From assembly GCF_001678475.1 (NCBI RefSeq), contig NZ_JTJR01000034.1, forward strand, positions 1 to 64,000: DNA of 64,000 nt, written 5' to 3'. The DNA comes from Gallibacterium genomosp. 3. GTDB taxonomy: Bacteria; Pseudomonadota; Gammaproteobacteria; Enterobacterales; Pasteurellaceae. The notes below the pieces were generated by a model, which saw only the letters and a list, made by a program, of their open reading frames with translations, had not been told where the DNA came from and made no database searches. Of the stretch, positions 9,485 to 19,957 are shown in pieces; position 1 is the first letter of the stretch, and every line of letters starts with the position of its first letter. A program made the translations under genes and the position numbers.

Positions 9485-10000
9485 ATGAAAACATTAATTC
9501 TATATTTAACGCATGATGGACAGACTCGTAAAATTGCTGAAGCAATTTCTGCACAACTTACGGGGCAATGTGTAATGGCAAATTTGCTGGAAAATATGAA
9601 TATTGATTTAACGCCTTATGATCGTGTGGTGTTAGGTGCTTCTATTCGTTATGGGAAGTTTAGTCCAAAACTCTATACATTTATTCGTGAGCATAAACAG
9701 CAGCTAGCGACTAAAAAAGGGGCATTATATACCGTTAATTTAACGGCGCGTAAGGCGGATAAAAATACACCGCAAACTAATGCCTATACGCGTAAATTAT
9801 TAGCCAAAATTACTTGGCAGCCACAGTTAGTTCAGGTGTTTGCTGGTGCATTATTTTATCCGCGTTATACTTGGTTTGATCGCACAATGATTCGCTTCAT
9901 TATGAAAATTACTGGGGGAGAAACCGATCCTCGTAAGGAAATAGAATATACAGATTGGAAACAAGTGGCTAAGTTTGCTCAACAGATAGAAGAGTTATAG
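9485..10000 (+). CDS. hemG: Menaquinone-dependent protoporphyrinogen IX dehydrogenase HemG
   Basis: A 171-residue flavodoxin-like protein. The N-terminal FMN-binding loop is LYLTHDGQTRKIAE, and VVLGASIRYGKFSP forms the second FMN loop. HemG oxidises protoporphyrinogen IX to protoporphyrin IX in haem synthesis, coupled to the quinone pool. The ending TDWKQVAKFAQQ is typical. It is last in the pepQ-yigZ-hemG operon and is followed by a strong terminator. Confidence 0.93.
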   Translation: MKTLILYLTHDGQTRKIAEAISAQLTGQCVMANLLENMNIDLTPYDRVVLGASIRYGKFSPKLYTFIREHKQQLATKKGALYTVNLTARKADKNTPQTNAYTRKLLAKITWQPQLVQVFAGALFYPRYTWFDRTMIRFIMKITGGETDPRKEIEYTDWKQVAKFAQQIEEL

Positions 10001-10005
10001 GCAAT

Positions 10006-10034
10006 AAAAAACCGCCAGTTAAAGGCGGTTTTTT
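10006..10034. terminator. Bidirectional terminator between hemG and rpsT
   Basis: An 11-bp stem, AAAAAACCGCC (10006-10016) with GGCGGTTTTTT (10024-10034), and a seven-base loop. A and T runs flank it on both sides, so it stops hemG on the plus strand and rpsT on the minus strand. Confidence 0.92.
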
Positions 10035-10055
10035 ATTACAAATTTCAAAAAATAA

Positions 10056-10325
10056 TTAAGCTAATTTTTTGATTTGTGCAGATAATTTAGATTTGTGATT
10101 TGCTGCTTTATTTTTGTGGATTAAGCCTTTAGAAGCCATTCTATCCACTACTTTTTGCATTTCAACAAAAGCTGCTTCTGCAACTGCTTTATCACCAGCC
10201 GCTACTGCTGCATAAACTTTTTTGATATAAGTACGCATCATAGAGCGTTGGCTTGCATTGTGTTGACGGCGTTTTTCAGATTGAACCGCACGTTTTTTTG
10301 CTGACTTGATATTAGCCAAGGTCAA
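10056..10325 (-). CDS. rpsT: 30S ribosomal protein S20
   Basis: An 89-residue basic protein with the S20 start [20 protein letters not shown] (87 residues in E. coli). It binds 16S rRNA early in 30S assembly. It is a single-gene unit with its own promoter and the terminator described above. The order rpsT divergent from murJ is common in gammaproteobacteria. Confidence 0.98.
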   Translation of the reverse strand: MTLANIKSAKKRAVQSEKRRQHNASQRSMMRTYIKKVYAAVAAGDKAVAEAAFVEMQKVVDRMASKGLIHKNKAANHKSKLSAQIKKLA

Positions 10326-10370
10326 ACTCCCAAAATTTCTAATTAATTACACTAAAAACGAAAGGCGTAA

Positions 10371-10399
10371 AATATGCCTACTTTTTAAGCCTTTGTCAA
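10371..10399 (-). promoter_or_regulatory. rpsT promoter
   Basis: On the minus strand a perfect TTGACA (10394-10399), 17 bases, then CATATT (10371-10376). Transcription would start about 40 bases before rpsT. Confidence 0.7.
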
Positions 10400-10407
10400 T
10401 TTATTTA

Positions 10408-10510
10408 TTGCCTATGCCGCAATTTGCTTCGAGAGTAAGCAGTGGCAATGGTGGGCTTGCCTCAGTGAGACACAACCGAAGTAAGCCAAATAAAAGGCGG
10501 GCAAAATTTT
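10408..10510. other. Unexplained GC-rich patch between rpsT and murJ
   Basis: About 90 bases in the rpsT-murJ gap are clearly richer in G and C than their flanks. They contain short complementary segments (GCTTCGAGAGTAAGC at about 10426-10440; GGCTT ... AAGCC around 10455-10489) and the hexamer GTAAGC twice. No open frame or known RNA consensus is recognised. It could be a small RNA, a leader or the remnant of an insertion. Confidence 0.3.
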
Positions 10511-10606
10511 ACCAGTTTTTTAACTGAGAATATAGCGTAAAAAGTAAAAATCTATACAATGAGCCGTAATTTTTGCCAAATAAATAAGAAAAAATGGTAG
10601 GTCGTT

Positions 10607-12172
10607 TTGAGTAAAGTTTTATTAAAATCAGGGATTATCGTGAGCAGTATGACATTACTGTCACGAATCTTAGGATTAGTGCGTGATGTTGTTATTGCAA
10701 ATCTACTAGGTGCGGGCGTAGCGGCAGATGTGTTTTTATTTGCTAACCGCATTCCTAATTTTTTACGTCGTTTATTTGCCGAAGGTGCATTTTCTCAAGC
10801 CTTTGTGCCTGTATTAGCTGAATATCAAAAAGAGGGTGATTTAGATAAAACACGGGCTTTTATTGCTAAAGTATCAGGAACATTAGGGGGCTTAGTGACT
10901 ATTGTTACATTACTGGCAATGATTGGTTCGCCAGTGGTTACAGCCATTTTTGGTACTGGTTGGTTTCTCGATTGGATGAATGATGGTGCTGAAGCAGAAA
11001 AATTTACTCAAGCATCATTATTGTTAAAAATTACCTTTCCTTATCTTTGGTTTATTACGTTAGTTGCGTTATCTGGAGCGATTCTAAATTCAATTGGTAA
11101 ATTTGGTGTGATGTCATTTTCGCCAGTATTATTGAATGTTGCGATGATTGGTACTGCTTTATTTCTTGCACCTCATTTAGAGAATCCTAATCTTGGATTG
11201 GCGATGGGTATCTTTCTTGGCGGTTTATTACAGTTTTTATTCCAGATCCCTTTCTTAAAAAAAGCAGGATTATTGGTACGTCCTAAGTGGGCATGGCGTG
11301 ATCCCGGAGTAGTAAAAATTCGTACTTTAATGATTCCCGCCTTATTTGGGGTGTCAGTGAGTCAAATTAATTTATTGTTGGATACCTTTATTGCTAGCTT
11401 CTTGATGACAGGATCAATTAGTTGGCTCTACTATTCTGATCGTTTATTAGAATTCCCATTAGGATTATTCGGTATTGCAATTTCTACAGTTATTTTACCA
11501 ACGCTCTCCCGCCAACATGTACATAATGAAGATGTCAAAAGTAACCTTGCGTTTCGACAAACATTAGATTGGGGCGTAAGAATGATCTTATTATTAGGCG
11601 TGCCGGCAATGGTAGGAATTGCTCTATTAGCACAACCTATGTTGTTGGTATTTTTTATGCGAGGTAATTTTGTGTTAAGCGATGTACAAGCCACCTCTTA
11701 CTCTTTATGGGCGTTTAATGCAGGATTATTAAGTTATATGCTGATTAAGATCCTAGCTAATGGCTATTATGCACGTAAAGATACAAAAACGCCTGTACGC
11801 TATGGCATCATTGCGATGGTAAGTAATATGTTATTTAACCTCTTAGCCATTCAGTTTAGTTATGTAGGGTTAGCAATGGCTTCAGCAATGTCGGCAACCT
11901 TAAATGCCTTTTTATTATATCGAGGATTAGCAAAACAGGATGTTTATCATTTCTCAATGAAAAGTTTGATCTTTTTTGTCAAAGTAGTGCTTGCGGCAAG
12001 TGTGATGGGAGGCGTATTATTTTATTTCACACCAATGTTATCTGAATGGTATGCAATGCCTTTTGTTTGGCGAGTTGGTTGGTTAGGCGGTTTAATTGTA
12101 GCTGCTGCAATTTGCTATTTATTAGTATTAATTTTGCTTGGTGTGAGAAAAAGAGATTTATTGGCACACTAA
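10607..12172 (+). CDS. murJ: Lipid II flippase MurJ
   Basis: A 521-residue polytopic inner-membrane protein (about 14 membrane segments) that moves lipid II across the membrane for peptidoglycan synthesis. The start SKVLLKSGIIVSSMTLLSR and the RVLGLVRD-like sequence ILGLVRDVVIANLLGAG match the MurJ/MviN family, and FLRRLFAEGAFSQAFVPVL is its signature. The start codon is TTG, fixed by the conserved N-terminus. A DMT permease follows one base after the stop. Confidence 0.95.
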   Translation: MSKVLLKSGIIVSSMTLLSRILGLVRDVVIANLLGAGVAADVFLFANRIPNFLRRLFAEGAFSQAFVPVLAEYQKEGDLDKTRAFIAKVSGTLGGLVTIVTLLAMIGSPVVTAIFGTGWFLDWMNDGAEAEKFTQASLLLKITFPYLWFITLVALSGAILNSIGKFGVMSFSPVLLNVAMIGTALFLAPHLENPNLGLAMGIFLGGLLQFLFQIPFLKKAGLLVRPKWAWRDPGVVKIRTLMIPALFGVSVSQINLLLDTFIASFLMTGSISWLYYSDRLLEFPLGLFGIAISTVILPTLSRQHVHNEDVKSNLAFRQTLDWGVRMILLLGVPAMVGIALLAQPMLLVFFMRGNFVLSDVQATSYSLWAFNAGLLSYMLIKILANGYYARKDTKTPVRYGIIAMVSNMLFNLLAIQFSYVGLAMASAMSATLNAFLLYRGLAKQDVYHFSMKSLIFFVKVVLAASVMGGVLFYFTPMLSEWYAMPFVWRVGWLGGLIVAAAICYLLVLILLGVRKRDLLAH

Positions 12173-12173
12173 T

Positions 12174-13034
12174 ATGAGCATTTTACAATCAATGTGGATG
12201 GTTTTTGCCAGTGCAACTTTTGCAATCATGGCAGCGTTTATCAAACTTGCTGCTGAAGATGGGGCAAGTTTGGGCGCAATCATTTTTACTCGAGGTTTAC
12301 CATCAGTTATATTGATTTGGTTGTGGGTATTATTTGATCGTCAACATAGAAGTTTTAAGACCCCACGTTTACGTTCTCATCTTTCTCGTAGTATTTTTGG
12401 TGTTATTTCTATTTGGTGCGGATTTTATGCTTATGCTCATTTACCTTTAGCCACCGCAGCCAGTTTAAATTATACCACTACATTATTTATTACTTTTTGG
12501 ACGGTTCTTACTTCCGTTGTTGCTCGAAGTGTCATCCAGATTTTAGCCGTTGGACTCGGGTTCTTAGGCGTACTCGTGGTATTACGTCCCAGCATTAATG
12601 CCCAAGATTGGTTTGCAATTTTAGTTGGCATATTGGCGGGATTAAGTGCTACTGGGGCGGTATTGACCGTGAAAAGATTAGGACAATCAGGTGAGCCCGT
12701 ATGGCGGACAGTATTTTATTTCTCTGTATCAGTGACAGTAATTGGTTTTTTAGGTTTCTTGTTTGCTGATAATTATGCAGCCGATTTCCATTCAACCGGC
12801 TATTTATTAGGTATCGGTATTTTTGGTTTATTAGGGCAGTTAGGACTAACTCGTTCTTTCAGTTATGGTGCAACCGTATTAACAGCCACTTTGCAATATA
12901 CAGCGATTATTTTTTCCGCATTGCTTAGTTTATGGTTATGGGATACTTCGATTGATTTGTTAAGTTGGCTAGGAATGTTAGTGATCGTTGCTTCAGGCGG
13001 GTTATGTGCATACGCCGCTAAAAAATCATCTTAA
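12174..13034 (+). CDS. EamA/DMT-family inner-membrane transporter
   Basis: A 286-residue protein with about ten hydrophobic segments arranged as two EamA repeats (roughly 5-135 and 145-280). The family exports or imports small metabolites; the substrate here is unknown. It starts one base after the murJ stop, so translation is probably coupled. No link to lipid II transport is known to me. The ribF promoter lies in the gap after it. Confidence 0.8.
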   Translation: MSILQSMWMVFASATFAIMAAFIKLAAEDGASLGAIIFTRGLPSVILIWLWVLFDRQHRSFKTPRLRSHLSRSIFGVISIWCGFYAYAHLPLATAASLNYTTTLFITFWTVLTSVVARSVIQILAVGLGFLGVLVVLRPSINAQDWFAILVGILAGLSATGAVLTVKRLGQSGEPVWRTVFYFSVSVTVIGFLGFLFADNYAADFHSTGYLLGIGIFGLLGQLGLTRSFSYGATVLTATLQYTAIIFSALLSLWLWDTSIDLLSWLGMLVIVASGGLCAYAAKKSS

Positions 13035-13070
13035 GCAGAATGTTCCGATGACAGCAATGGGGTATGACGT

Positions 13071-13099
13071 TTTACACCCTATGACAATCTGCGTATAAT
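13071..13099 (+). promoter_or_regulatory. Sigma-70 promoter of the ribF-ileS cluster
   Basis: TTTACA (13071-13076), 17 bases, then a perfect TATAAT (13094-13099), about 40 bases before the ribF start. Confidence 0.8.
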
Positions 13100-13141
13100 A
13101 CCCGCATTTTTTGTAACCTTTTTGATGAGCTAATAGCAATA

Positions 13142-14080
13142 ATGCAGTTAATTCGAGGTCTTTATAATTTACCTACCTTTCCGCAAGGTTGTGCACTGAC
13201 TATCGGTAATTTTGATGGTGTGCATTTAGGGCATCAAACCATTTTGCGGCATCTTAAGCAAAAAGCAGCACAATTAGGGTTACCAACAGTTGTGATGTTA
13301 TTTGAACCACAAGCAAAAGAATTTTTCTTAAAAGAGAAAGCCCCTGCTCGTTTAATGCGTTTGCGTGATAAGCTTACTCACTTAGCTCGTTTTGATATTG
13401 ATTACGTTTTTTGTGTTTCGTTCAATCAGCATTTTGCACAACAAACCACTACGGAATTCATTCAACATTATTTAATTGATAAATTGAAAGTTAAATTCCT
13501 CAGCGTAGGTGATGATTTTCGGTTTGGTGTGAATCGGAGTGGTAATTTCACGACTTTACAAGCTGCAGGCAAACAGTATGGTTTCCAAGTAGAAAATAAT
13601 ACGAGTTATTGTTTAGCTAATTTGCGTGTAAGTAGTACCGCGATTCGTCAGGCATTAGCAGAAGATAAGCTTGATCAAGTCGAGCAAATGCTAGGGCGTC
13701 CATATAGTATTTTAGGACGAGTTGTGCATGGTAATGAATTAGGGAGAACGATTGGGTTTCCAACCGCCAACATTGGATTACACCGCAATGTGAACCCGAT
13801 TCAAGGGGTGTATGCAGTAGAAATTAGGGATAAGCTAGGTAATCATCACTATGGTGTTGCTAATGTTGGTAATCGACCAACAATTAATGGGGTAAAACCT
13901 TTATTAGAAGTTCATCTATTTGATTTTAATGGTGATCTTTACGGGAAAACCTTAGAAATTTTCTTCAAGTCTAAATTACGTTCAGAAATTAAATTCCCAT
14001 CATTTGATGCATTGCGTGCACAAATTGAGCGTGATGCTGAAAATGCAAAAATGTATTTTCAACAAAATGGTGAAAAATAA
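13142..14080 (+). CDS. ribF: Bifunctional riboflavin kinase / FAD synthetase RibF
   Basis: A 312-residue protein (313 in E. coli). The N-terminal FAD synthetase domain carries LTIGNFDGVHLGHQTIL and VGDDFRFG...; the RVSSTAIRQAL segment is also typical. The C-terminal flavokinase domain begins near GRVVHGNELGRTIGFPTANI. It makes FMN and FAD, the ligand of the ribB riboswitch elsewhere in the window. It heads the conserved ribF-ileS-lspA-ispH order. No riboswitch is visible in front of it. Confidence 0.97.
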   Translation: MQLIRGLYNLPTFPQGCALTIGNFDGVHLGHQTILRHLKQKAAQLGLPTVVMLFEPQAKEFFLKEKAPARLMRLRDKLTHLARFDIDYVFCVSFNQHFAQQTTTEFIQHYLIDKLKVKFLSVGDDFRFGVNRSGNFTTLQAAGKQYGFQVENNTSYCLANLRVSSTAIRQALAEDKLDQVEQMLGRPYSILGRVVHGNELGRTIGFPTANIGLHRNVNPIQGVYAVEIRDKLGNHHYGVANVGNRPTINGVKPLLEVHLFDFNGDLYGKTLEIFFKSKLRSEIKFPSFDALRAQIERDAENAKMYFQQNGEK

Positions 14081-14223
14081 TCAAATTTTTTGATAAGTTT
14101 GTTTGCATAGCGATCTAAAAAAAGCTATAAAAGAGCGTTTACCAGCGAGATTTTGGTAGTAATGATAGAAATCTAGCTAATTCAATTTGATTTAACTTTT
14201 ATTATTATTTACGGAATAAAAAC

Positions 14224-17043
14224 ATGTCTAAAGAAACAACTGATTATAAAAGCACGTTAAACCTGCCTGAAACAGGTTTCCCAATGCGTGGTGATTTGGC
14301 AAAACGTGAGCCTGCCATGTTAAAAAATTGGTATGACAAAAATCTTTATCAAAAGATCCGTCAGGCAAGTAAAGGGAAGAAAACATTTATTTTGCACGAT
14401 GGTCCTCCTTATGCAAATGGTACGATCCATATTGGACATGCAGTAAATAAAATTTTAAAAGATATTATTGTTAAATCAAAAACAGCACTTGGTTATGACT
14501 CTCCTTATATTCCAGGTTGGGACTGCCATGGATTACCGATTGAACTTAAAGTAGAAGGATTAGTGGGTAAGCCAAATGAAAAAGTATCTGCAGCGGAATT
14601 CCGTGAAGCATGCCGTGCTTATGCAAAAGAGCAAGTTGAAGGACAGAAAAAAGATTTCATTCGTTTAGGGGTGATTGGGGATTGGGACAATCCTTATCTC
14701 ACCATGAATTTTGCGACAGAAGCGAATATTATTCGTACTTTAGGCAATGTGATTAAAAATGGTCACCTCTACAAAGGTTCAAAACCTGTTCATTGGTGTT
14801 TAGATTGTGGCTCAGCATTGGCAGAAGCGGAAGTTGAATATTACGATAAAACCTCCCCATCAATTTATGTGCGTTTTAATGCAGTAGATGAAGCCGCAGT
14901 ATTAGCGAAATTCAATTTACAACAAACAGGCGAAGGAAAAATTTCTGCTGTTATTTGGACGACAACACCATGGACATTACCATCTAACCGTGCCATTGCG
15001 TTACATCCAGAATTAGAATATCAATTAATTCAAGTTAATGGTGAACGTTTAATTTTAACCACAGAACTTGTTGATAGCGTGATGAAAGCGATTAGTGCAA
15101 GTGACTATCAGGTACTTGGTATTGCTAAAGGAAAAGATTTAGAGTTATTACAATTCCAACATCCTTTCTATGATTATGCTGTGCCATTTATCCTTGGTGA
15201 ACATGTGGGGAATGATGCAGGTACAGGGTTAGTACATACCGCACCAGATCATGGTCATGATGACTTTATTGTAGGGCAACAATATAACTTACCAATGGCT
15301 GGTCTAATTGGTAATGATGGTAAATTTAATAGCCAAGCTCAATTCTTTGCCGGTGAAAATGTATTTGATGCTAATCCATTAGTTGTCAAAAAACTGGAAG
15401 AGGTGGGAGCCTTATTAAAAGTGGAGAAGATCTCGCATAGTTATCCACACTGCTGGCGTCATAAAACACCGATTATTTTCCGTGCAACACCACAATGGTT
15501 TATCGGTATGGATGTTAAAGGGCTACGTACCCAAGCATTAGGCGAAATCAAACGTGTACGTTGGATTCCAGATTGGGGACAAGCTCGTATTGAGTCAATG
15601 GTCGCAAATCGTCCAGACTGGTGTATTTCTCGCCAACGTACTTGGGGTGTACCATTAACTTTATTTATTCATAAAGAAACCGAAGCGTTACATCCACGTA
15701 CTTTAGAATTAATTGAAGAAGTGGCTAAACGCGTAGAAGAAAAAGGTATCCAAGCATGGTGGGATCTCGATATTAATGAAGTATTAGGGGAAGACGCTAA
15801 AGAGTATCAAAAAGTACCTGATACCCTAGATGTTTGGTTTGACTCTGGATCAACGTATTCTGCGGTTGCAAAACATCGTCCTGAATTTGGTGGTAATGAA
15901 GTTGATATGTATCTTGAAGGTTCAGACCAACATCGTGGTTGGTTTATGTCTTCTTTAATGTTATCAACAGCAACAGATAATAAATCACCATATAAACAAG
16001 TATTAACACACGGATTTACCGTTGATGGACAAGGACGCAAGATGTCTAAATCAATCGGTAATATTGTTACACCACAAGAAGTTATGGATAAATTTGGTGG
16101 TGATATTTTACGCTTATGGGTTGGTTCATCAGACTATACAGGCGAAATTGCGGTATCAGATGAAATCTTTAAGCGTGCGGCAGATTCATATCGCCGTATC
16201 CGTAATACTGCACGTTTCTTATTAGCTAACTTAAATGGTTTTGATCCAAAACGTGATATGGTGCCAGCAGAGCAAATGATTGTGTTAGATCGTTGGGCAG
16301 TTGCTTGTGCATTACAAGCACAAGAAGAGATCAAACATTCTTATGATAATTATCAATTCCATGAAGTCGTGCAACGTATTATGCGTTTCTGCTCAATTGA
16401 AATGGGATCATTTTATTTAGATATTATCAAAGACCGTCAATACACAACGAAAGCGGATAGTATTGCTCGTCGTAGTTGTCAAACTGCGTTATATCATATT
16501 GCAGAAGCGTTAGTACGTTGGATTGCACCAATTCTTTCATTCACTGCGGATGAAATCTGGCAATATTTACCTGGCGAACGTAGTGAATTTGTCTTTATGG
16601 AAGAGTTCTATAATGGGCTATTTGCGTTAGCAGATGATGAAGCAATGAATGATGCTTACTGGCAGGAAGTGCTAAAAGTGAGAGCCGAAGTTAACCGTGT
16701 GTTAGAGCAAGCTCGTAATGATAAAGTTATTGGTGCAGCGTTAGCAGCTGAAGTGACTTTATATGCTAACCCACATTATAGTGATTTATTAGCAAAATTA
16801 GGTGATGAATTACGTTTCGTATTAATTACATCTAAAGCAGAAGTAAAATCGTTGGCAGATGCAGATGTTGCAGAAGGCGAATTAAGCGGATTAGCTGTAA
16901 AAGTTGTCGCATCACAAGCGGAAAAATGTCCTCGTTGTTGGCATTATTCTGATACAGTAGGACAAAATAGTGAACATCCACACCTCTGTTCTCGTTGTGT
17001 AGAGAATGTTGCAGGTGAAGGTGAAACTCGTCAATTTGCTTAA
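14224..17043 (+). CDS. ileS: Isoleucyl-tRNA synthetase
   Basis: A 939-residue class I synthetase, one residue longer than E. coli IleS. The HIGH motif is in [15 protein letters not shown] and the KMSKS motif in [10 protein letters not shown]. The CP1 editing domain includes [17 protein letters not shown]. The C-terminal zinc site has paired cysteines in CPRCW and CSRC. It charges tRNA-Ile and hydrolyses mischarged Val. A strong terminator follows, separating it from lspA. Confidence 0.99.
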   Translation: MSKETTDYKSTLNLPETGFPMRGDLAKREPAMLKNWYDKNLYQKIRQASKGKKTFILHDGPPYANGTIHIGHAVNKILKDIIVKSKTALGYDSPYIPGWDCHGLPIELKVEGLVGKPNEKVSAAEFREACRAYAKEQVEGQKKDFIRLGVIGDWDNPYLTMNFATEANIIRTLGNVIKNGHLYKGSKPVHWCLDCGSALAEAEVEYYDKTSPSIYVRFNAVDEAAVLAKFNLQQTGEGKISAVIWTTTPWTLPSNRAIALHPELEYQLIQVNGERLILTTELVDSVMKAISASDYQVLGIAKGKDLELLQFQHPFYDYAVPFILGEHVGNDAGTGLVHTAPDHGHDDFIVGQQYNLPMAGLIGNDGKFNSQAQFFAGENVFDANPLVVKKLEEVGALLKVEKISHSYPHCWRHKTPIIFRATPQWFIGMDVKGLRTQALGEIKRVRWIPDWGQARIESMVANRPDWCISRQRTWGVPLTLFIHKETEALHPRTLELIEEVAKRVEEKGIQAWWDLDINEVLGEDAKEYQKVPDTLDVWFDSGSTYSAVAKHRPEFGGNEVDMYLEGSDQHRGWFMSSLMLSTATDNKSPYKQVLTHGFTVDGQGRKMSKSIGNIVTPQEVMDKFGGDILRLWVGSSDYTGEIAVSDEIFKRAADSYRRIRNTARFLLANLNGFDPKRDMVPAEQMIVLDRWAVACALQAQEEIKHSYDNYQFHEVVQRIMRFCSIEMGSFYLDIIKDRQYTTKADSIARRSCQTALYHIAEALVRWIAPILSFTADEIWQYLPGERSEFVFMEEFYNGLFALADDEAMNDAYWQEVLKVRAEVNRVLEQARNDKVIGAALAAEVTLYANPHYSDLLAKLGDELRFVLITSKAEVKSLADADVAEGELSGLAVKVVASQAEKCPRCWHYSDTVGQNSEHPHLCSRCVENVAGEGETRQFA

Positions 17044-17074
17044 TTTGGTTTTATTAAAGATAAAATTAATCGGA

Positions 17075-17112
17075 GATCACTGCTAGGATTGACTTAGCAG
17101 TGATCCTTTTTT
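17075..17112 (+). terminator. Strong intrinsic terminator between ileS and lspA
   Basis: A perfect 11-bp stem, GATCACTGCTA (17075-17085) with TAGCAGTGATC (17095-17105), and a nine-base loop, followed by C and six T. It lies only about 50 bases before lspA, so lspA must rely on readthrough or on a promoter within this short gap. Confidence 0.88.
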
Positions 17113-17154
17113 ATGGTGAAAGAGTAAATTGTCTTTAGATAAAAATTAGTAGAA

Positions 17155-17664
17155 ATGAGCGTGTTTATGAAGCAAAAACAAGCAAATGGATTAATTTTTT
17201 TGTGGTTAAGTGTCGTAGCATTTGTCCTTGATTTAGGAACAAAATGGTTGGTTGTAACACGTTTTGAGCTATATGAAAGTATCAATATATTACCGATTTT
17301 TAATTTAACTTATGTAAGAAACTACGGTGCAGCATTTAGTTTTTTAGCTGATCATAGTGGCTGGCAAAAATATTTTTTTGTATTAATTGCCGTGGTGATT
17401 TCTAGTTTATTGTTATTTTGGTTAGCACGTTCGCCACGAAATAAAACACTGCTCAATAGCGCTTATGCGTTGATTATCGGTGGTGCATTAGCCAATATGG
17501 TCGATCGTGTATATCATGGTTTTGTTGTTGATTTTCTTGATTTTTATTGGCGTATTTATCATTACCCAGTCTTTAATGTTGCTGATATTGCAATTTGTGT
17601 TGGTGCAGGGTTAATGATTTTAGATTATATAAAGAATGATAAGAAAGGCTCGCAGGTAGGTTAA
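17155..17664 (+). CDS. lspA: Prolipoprotein signal peptidase LspA
   Basis: A 169-residue protein with four membrane segments. The catalytic aspartates lie in the family motifs [19 protein letters not shown] and [11 protein letters not shown]. It removes the signal peptide of diacylated prolipoproteins, such as YajG in this window. A second ATG at residue 5 is possible; neither start has a strong ribosome site. The fkpB gene that separates lspA and ispH in E. coli is missing. Confidence 0.96.
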   Translation: MSVFMKQKQANGLIFLWLSVVAFVLDLGTKWLVVTRFELYESINILPIFNLTYVRNYGAAFSFLADHSGWQKYFFVLIAVVISSLLLFWLARSPRNKTLLNSAYALIIGGALANMVDRVYHGFVVDFLDFYWRIYHYPVFNVADIAICVGAGLMILDYIKNDKKGSQVG

Positions 17665-17666
17665 TT

Positions 17667-18620
17667 ATGAAGATTATCTTAGCCAATCCAAGAGGATTTT
17701 GTGCTGGTGTTGACCGAGCAATTAGTATTGTTGAATTAGCTTTAGAAATTCATGGTGCACCAATTTATGTGCGTCATGAAGTTGTACATAATCGTTTTGT
17801 GGTAGAAGGATTACGGCAGCGAGGAGCGATTTTTGTCGAGGAATTGAGTGAAGTGCCAGATGGTGCGATTGTCATATTTTCGGCTCATGGCGTTTCTCAA
17901 GCAGTGCGTCAAGAAGCAAAAGATCGTAATTTAAAGGTGTTTGATGCGACTTGTCCGTTGGTAACAAAAGTCCATATGCAGGTGGCTCGAGCAAGCCGTA
18001 AAGGGACAAAGGCAATCTTAATTGGGCATAAAGGACACCCAGAAGTTGAAGGCACGATGGGACAATATGATAATCAAGCTGGCGGGATTTATTTAATCGA
18101 GAATGTAGAGGATATTGTAAAGCTTCCTGTTTCCAATCAAGATGATTTGACTTTTATGACACAAACAACGCTATCAATTGATGATACAGTTGAAGTCATT
18201 GAAGCCTTAAAAGCGAAATATCCTGCGATTCAAGGACCACGCAAGAATGACATCTGTTATGCGACAACCAATCGCCAGCATGCGGTGAAAGAGTTAGCGG
18301 TACAGTCAGATTTAGTGATAGTAGTAGGTTCTAAAAATTCATCTAATTCTAATCGTTTAGCGGAATTAGCTTCTCGGATGGGCGTGGCTGCTAAGTTAAT
18401 TGATGATGCTGCTGATATTGATCCTACTTGGTTAGAAAATGTAAAAGTGATTGGTATTACAGCAGGGGCTTCAGCGCCAGAAGTCTTGGTTCAATCCGTA
18501 GTACGTCGTTTAGTAGAATTAGGCGCAACTTCAGTAGAAGAGTTAGCTGGATGTGAAGAAAATACTGTATTTGAAGTGCCGAAAGAGTTACGGATCACAG
18601 AAGTAAAAGAAGTAAATTAA
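17667..18620 (+). CDS. ispH: 4-hydroxy-3-methylbut-2-enyl diphosphate reductase IspH
   Basis: A 317-residue iron-sulfur enzyme for the last step of the MEP isoprenoid pathway. The three cluster-binding cysteines are in [22 protein letters not shown] and [21 protein letters not shown] and SAHGVSQAV are further family motifs. It starts two bases after lspA and ends before a strong bidirectional terminator. Confidence 0.98.
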   Translation: MKIILANPRGFCAGVDRAISIVELALEIHGAPIYVRHEVVHNRFVVEGLRQRGAIFVEELSEVPDGAIVIFSAHGVSQAVRQEAKDRNLKVFDATCPLVTKVHMQVARASRKGTKAILIGHKGHPEVEGTMGQYDNQAGGIYLIENVEDIVKLPVSNQDDLTFMTQTTLSIDDTVEVIEALKAKYPAIQGPRKNDICYATTNRQHAVKELAVQSDLVIVVGSKNSSNSNRLAELASRMGVAAKLIDDAADIDPTWLENVKVIGITAGASAPEVLVQSVVRRLVELGATSVEELAGCEENTVFEVPKELRITEVKEVN

Positions 18621-18645
18621 GTAGCAAAAGTCTATTACAAAACAA

Positions 18646-18682
18646 AAAATCGCACAGTGTATTGCTATTACTGTGCGATTTT
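18646..18682. terminator. Bidirectional terminator between ispH and tnaB
   Basis: A 13-bp stem, AAAATCGCACAGT (18646-18658) with ACTGTGCGATTTT (18670-18682), lies between the convergent ispH and tnaB genes. A/T runs on both sides allow it to work in both directions. Confidence 0.88.
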
Positions 18683-18712
18683 CTTCAAATTATTTTGCCT
18701 ATTAAAATCTTT

Positions 18713-19927
18713 TTATTTTAATACAGGCAAAAGATTAAACATCGCTAGGCAATGAAATAGCGCTGTTAATATACCAAAGACCATAATAAAGATAATAACA
18801 GGCATACCACCTGGAGTAATGAAGCCAGTCTTTTGATATTTTTGTCTTACTTTAAAAGCAAGTGATGCAGGAATAATACAAGTCCAAATTGTTGCAATCG
18901 CACCAGCATATCCAATAGCTTTAAGGAAGCCAAGAGGATAAATCACAGATAAAATTAATGGTGGGAGGAAAGTAACTAGCCAGGATTTACTGCGACCAAA
19001 TTTATCATTACTAAACTGAAAAAAGTCAGCTAAAAAGTCAAAAACCCCTAATCCCACTCCAACGAAAGATGACAAAATAGCTGCTATAGAGAAAATATTG
19101 ATAGCATATTTAGTCTTTTCTGAATCAATAACATTACCTAAAGTTTGTAATAGTATATCAATATTACCATCGGCGGCTAAGACGGGGCTAAATTGATCTC
19201 TTGGAAGATTACCAAAAATGCTGATAATCCAGATAAGATAAAGACATAATGCAATGACAGCTCCTACTAGAATAGCATAGGATGCTCTTTTTTCTTCTCC
19301 ATAATAGGAGCGCATTGACGATACAGAGTGATGATACCCAAACGATGTTAACGCAACAGGAAATAAAGCCATAGTATAGATAAAATAAGAATTATCTTTA
19401 GTATGGTTTAGAGAATCAAATAAAATAATAGGCTCAATATTTTTCAGTAACCCAGAGATACCAAAAATAAAACTTCCTACCATTGTAACAATAAATAGTA
19501 CAGAAATACGATCAACTGCACGTGTTGAGTGCCAAACTATAGAACTAAAAATGATAACAAATACAATAGATGCAATACGGTTATTTAGTCCGGTAAATTC
19601 TTGAATAATAAGACCAGCAGAAGTGGTATAAGCATATAATAATATACCACCAACAAAGTACACTGCAACATTGTTAATAAGATTTACTTTTTTACCAAGA
19701 ATATCTTTTGTTACTGTATTAAAGGAAGCTCTAATATCATAACTCTTATAAGCTTCTAATAGAAGCCAACCAGATAAGACCATTGTTATCATTGTCATAG
19801 TAATAATGATTTTTGTCCAAACTGTCCAAGCACCTGCTCCAGCAGTAGGTAACCCTAACATACCTGCTCCGACACATACACTGGCAATAATACAACCACC
19901 GCCCAATATTGAAGGTTGTTTTTTCAT
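18713..19927 (-). CDS. tnaB: Aromatic amino acid permease, probable tryptophan permease TnaB
   Basis: A 404-residue inner-membrane protein with about 11 hydrophobic segments. It belongs to the HAAAP family of Mtr, TyrP and TnaB: the start has GGGCIIASVCVGAGMLGLPTA-type sequence, and SFGYHHSVSSMRSYYG is a family motif. Its place directly after tnaA argues that it imports tryptophan for tryptophanase. A terminator-like hairpin separates it from tnaA, so it may be made at a lower level. It is AT-rich. TyrP-like specificity cannot be excluded from sequence. Confidence 0.87.
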   Translation of the reverse strand: MKKQPSILGGGCIIASVCVGAGMLGLPTAGAGAWTVWTKIIITMTMITMVLSGWLLLEAYKSYDIRASFNTVTKDILGKKVNLINNVAVYFVGGILLYAYTTSAGLIIQEFTGLNNRIASIVFVIIFSSIVWHSTRAVDRISVLFIVTMVGSFIFGISGLLKNIEPIILFDSLNHTKDNSYFIYTMALFPVALTSFGYHHSVSSMRSYYGEEKRASYAILVGAVIALCLYLIWIISIFGNLPRDQFSPVLAADGNIDILLQTLGNVIDSEKTKYAINIFSIAAILSSFVGVGLGVFDFLADFFQFSNDKFGRSKSWLVTFLPPLILSVIYPLGFLKAIGYAGAIATIWTCIIPASLAFKVRQKYQKTGFITPGGMPVIIFIMVFGILTALFHCLAMFNLLPVLK

Positions 19928-19957
19928 ATTTTTATCCTCTGATTAGGAAAATTTAAT

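Noticed and set aside
14081-14223. T-box or attenuator before ileS
   Set aside because: The gap has only a weak TACCA/TGGTA stem and no T-box sequence, which is rare in gammaproteobacteria anyway.
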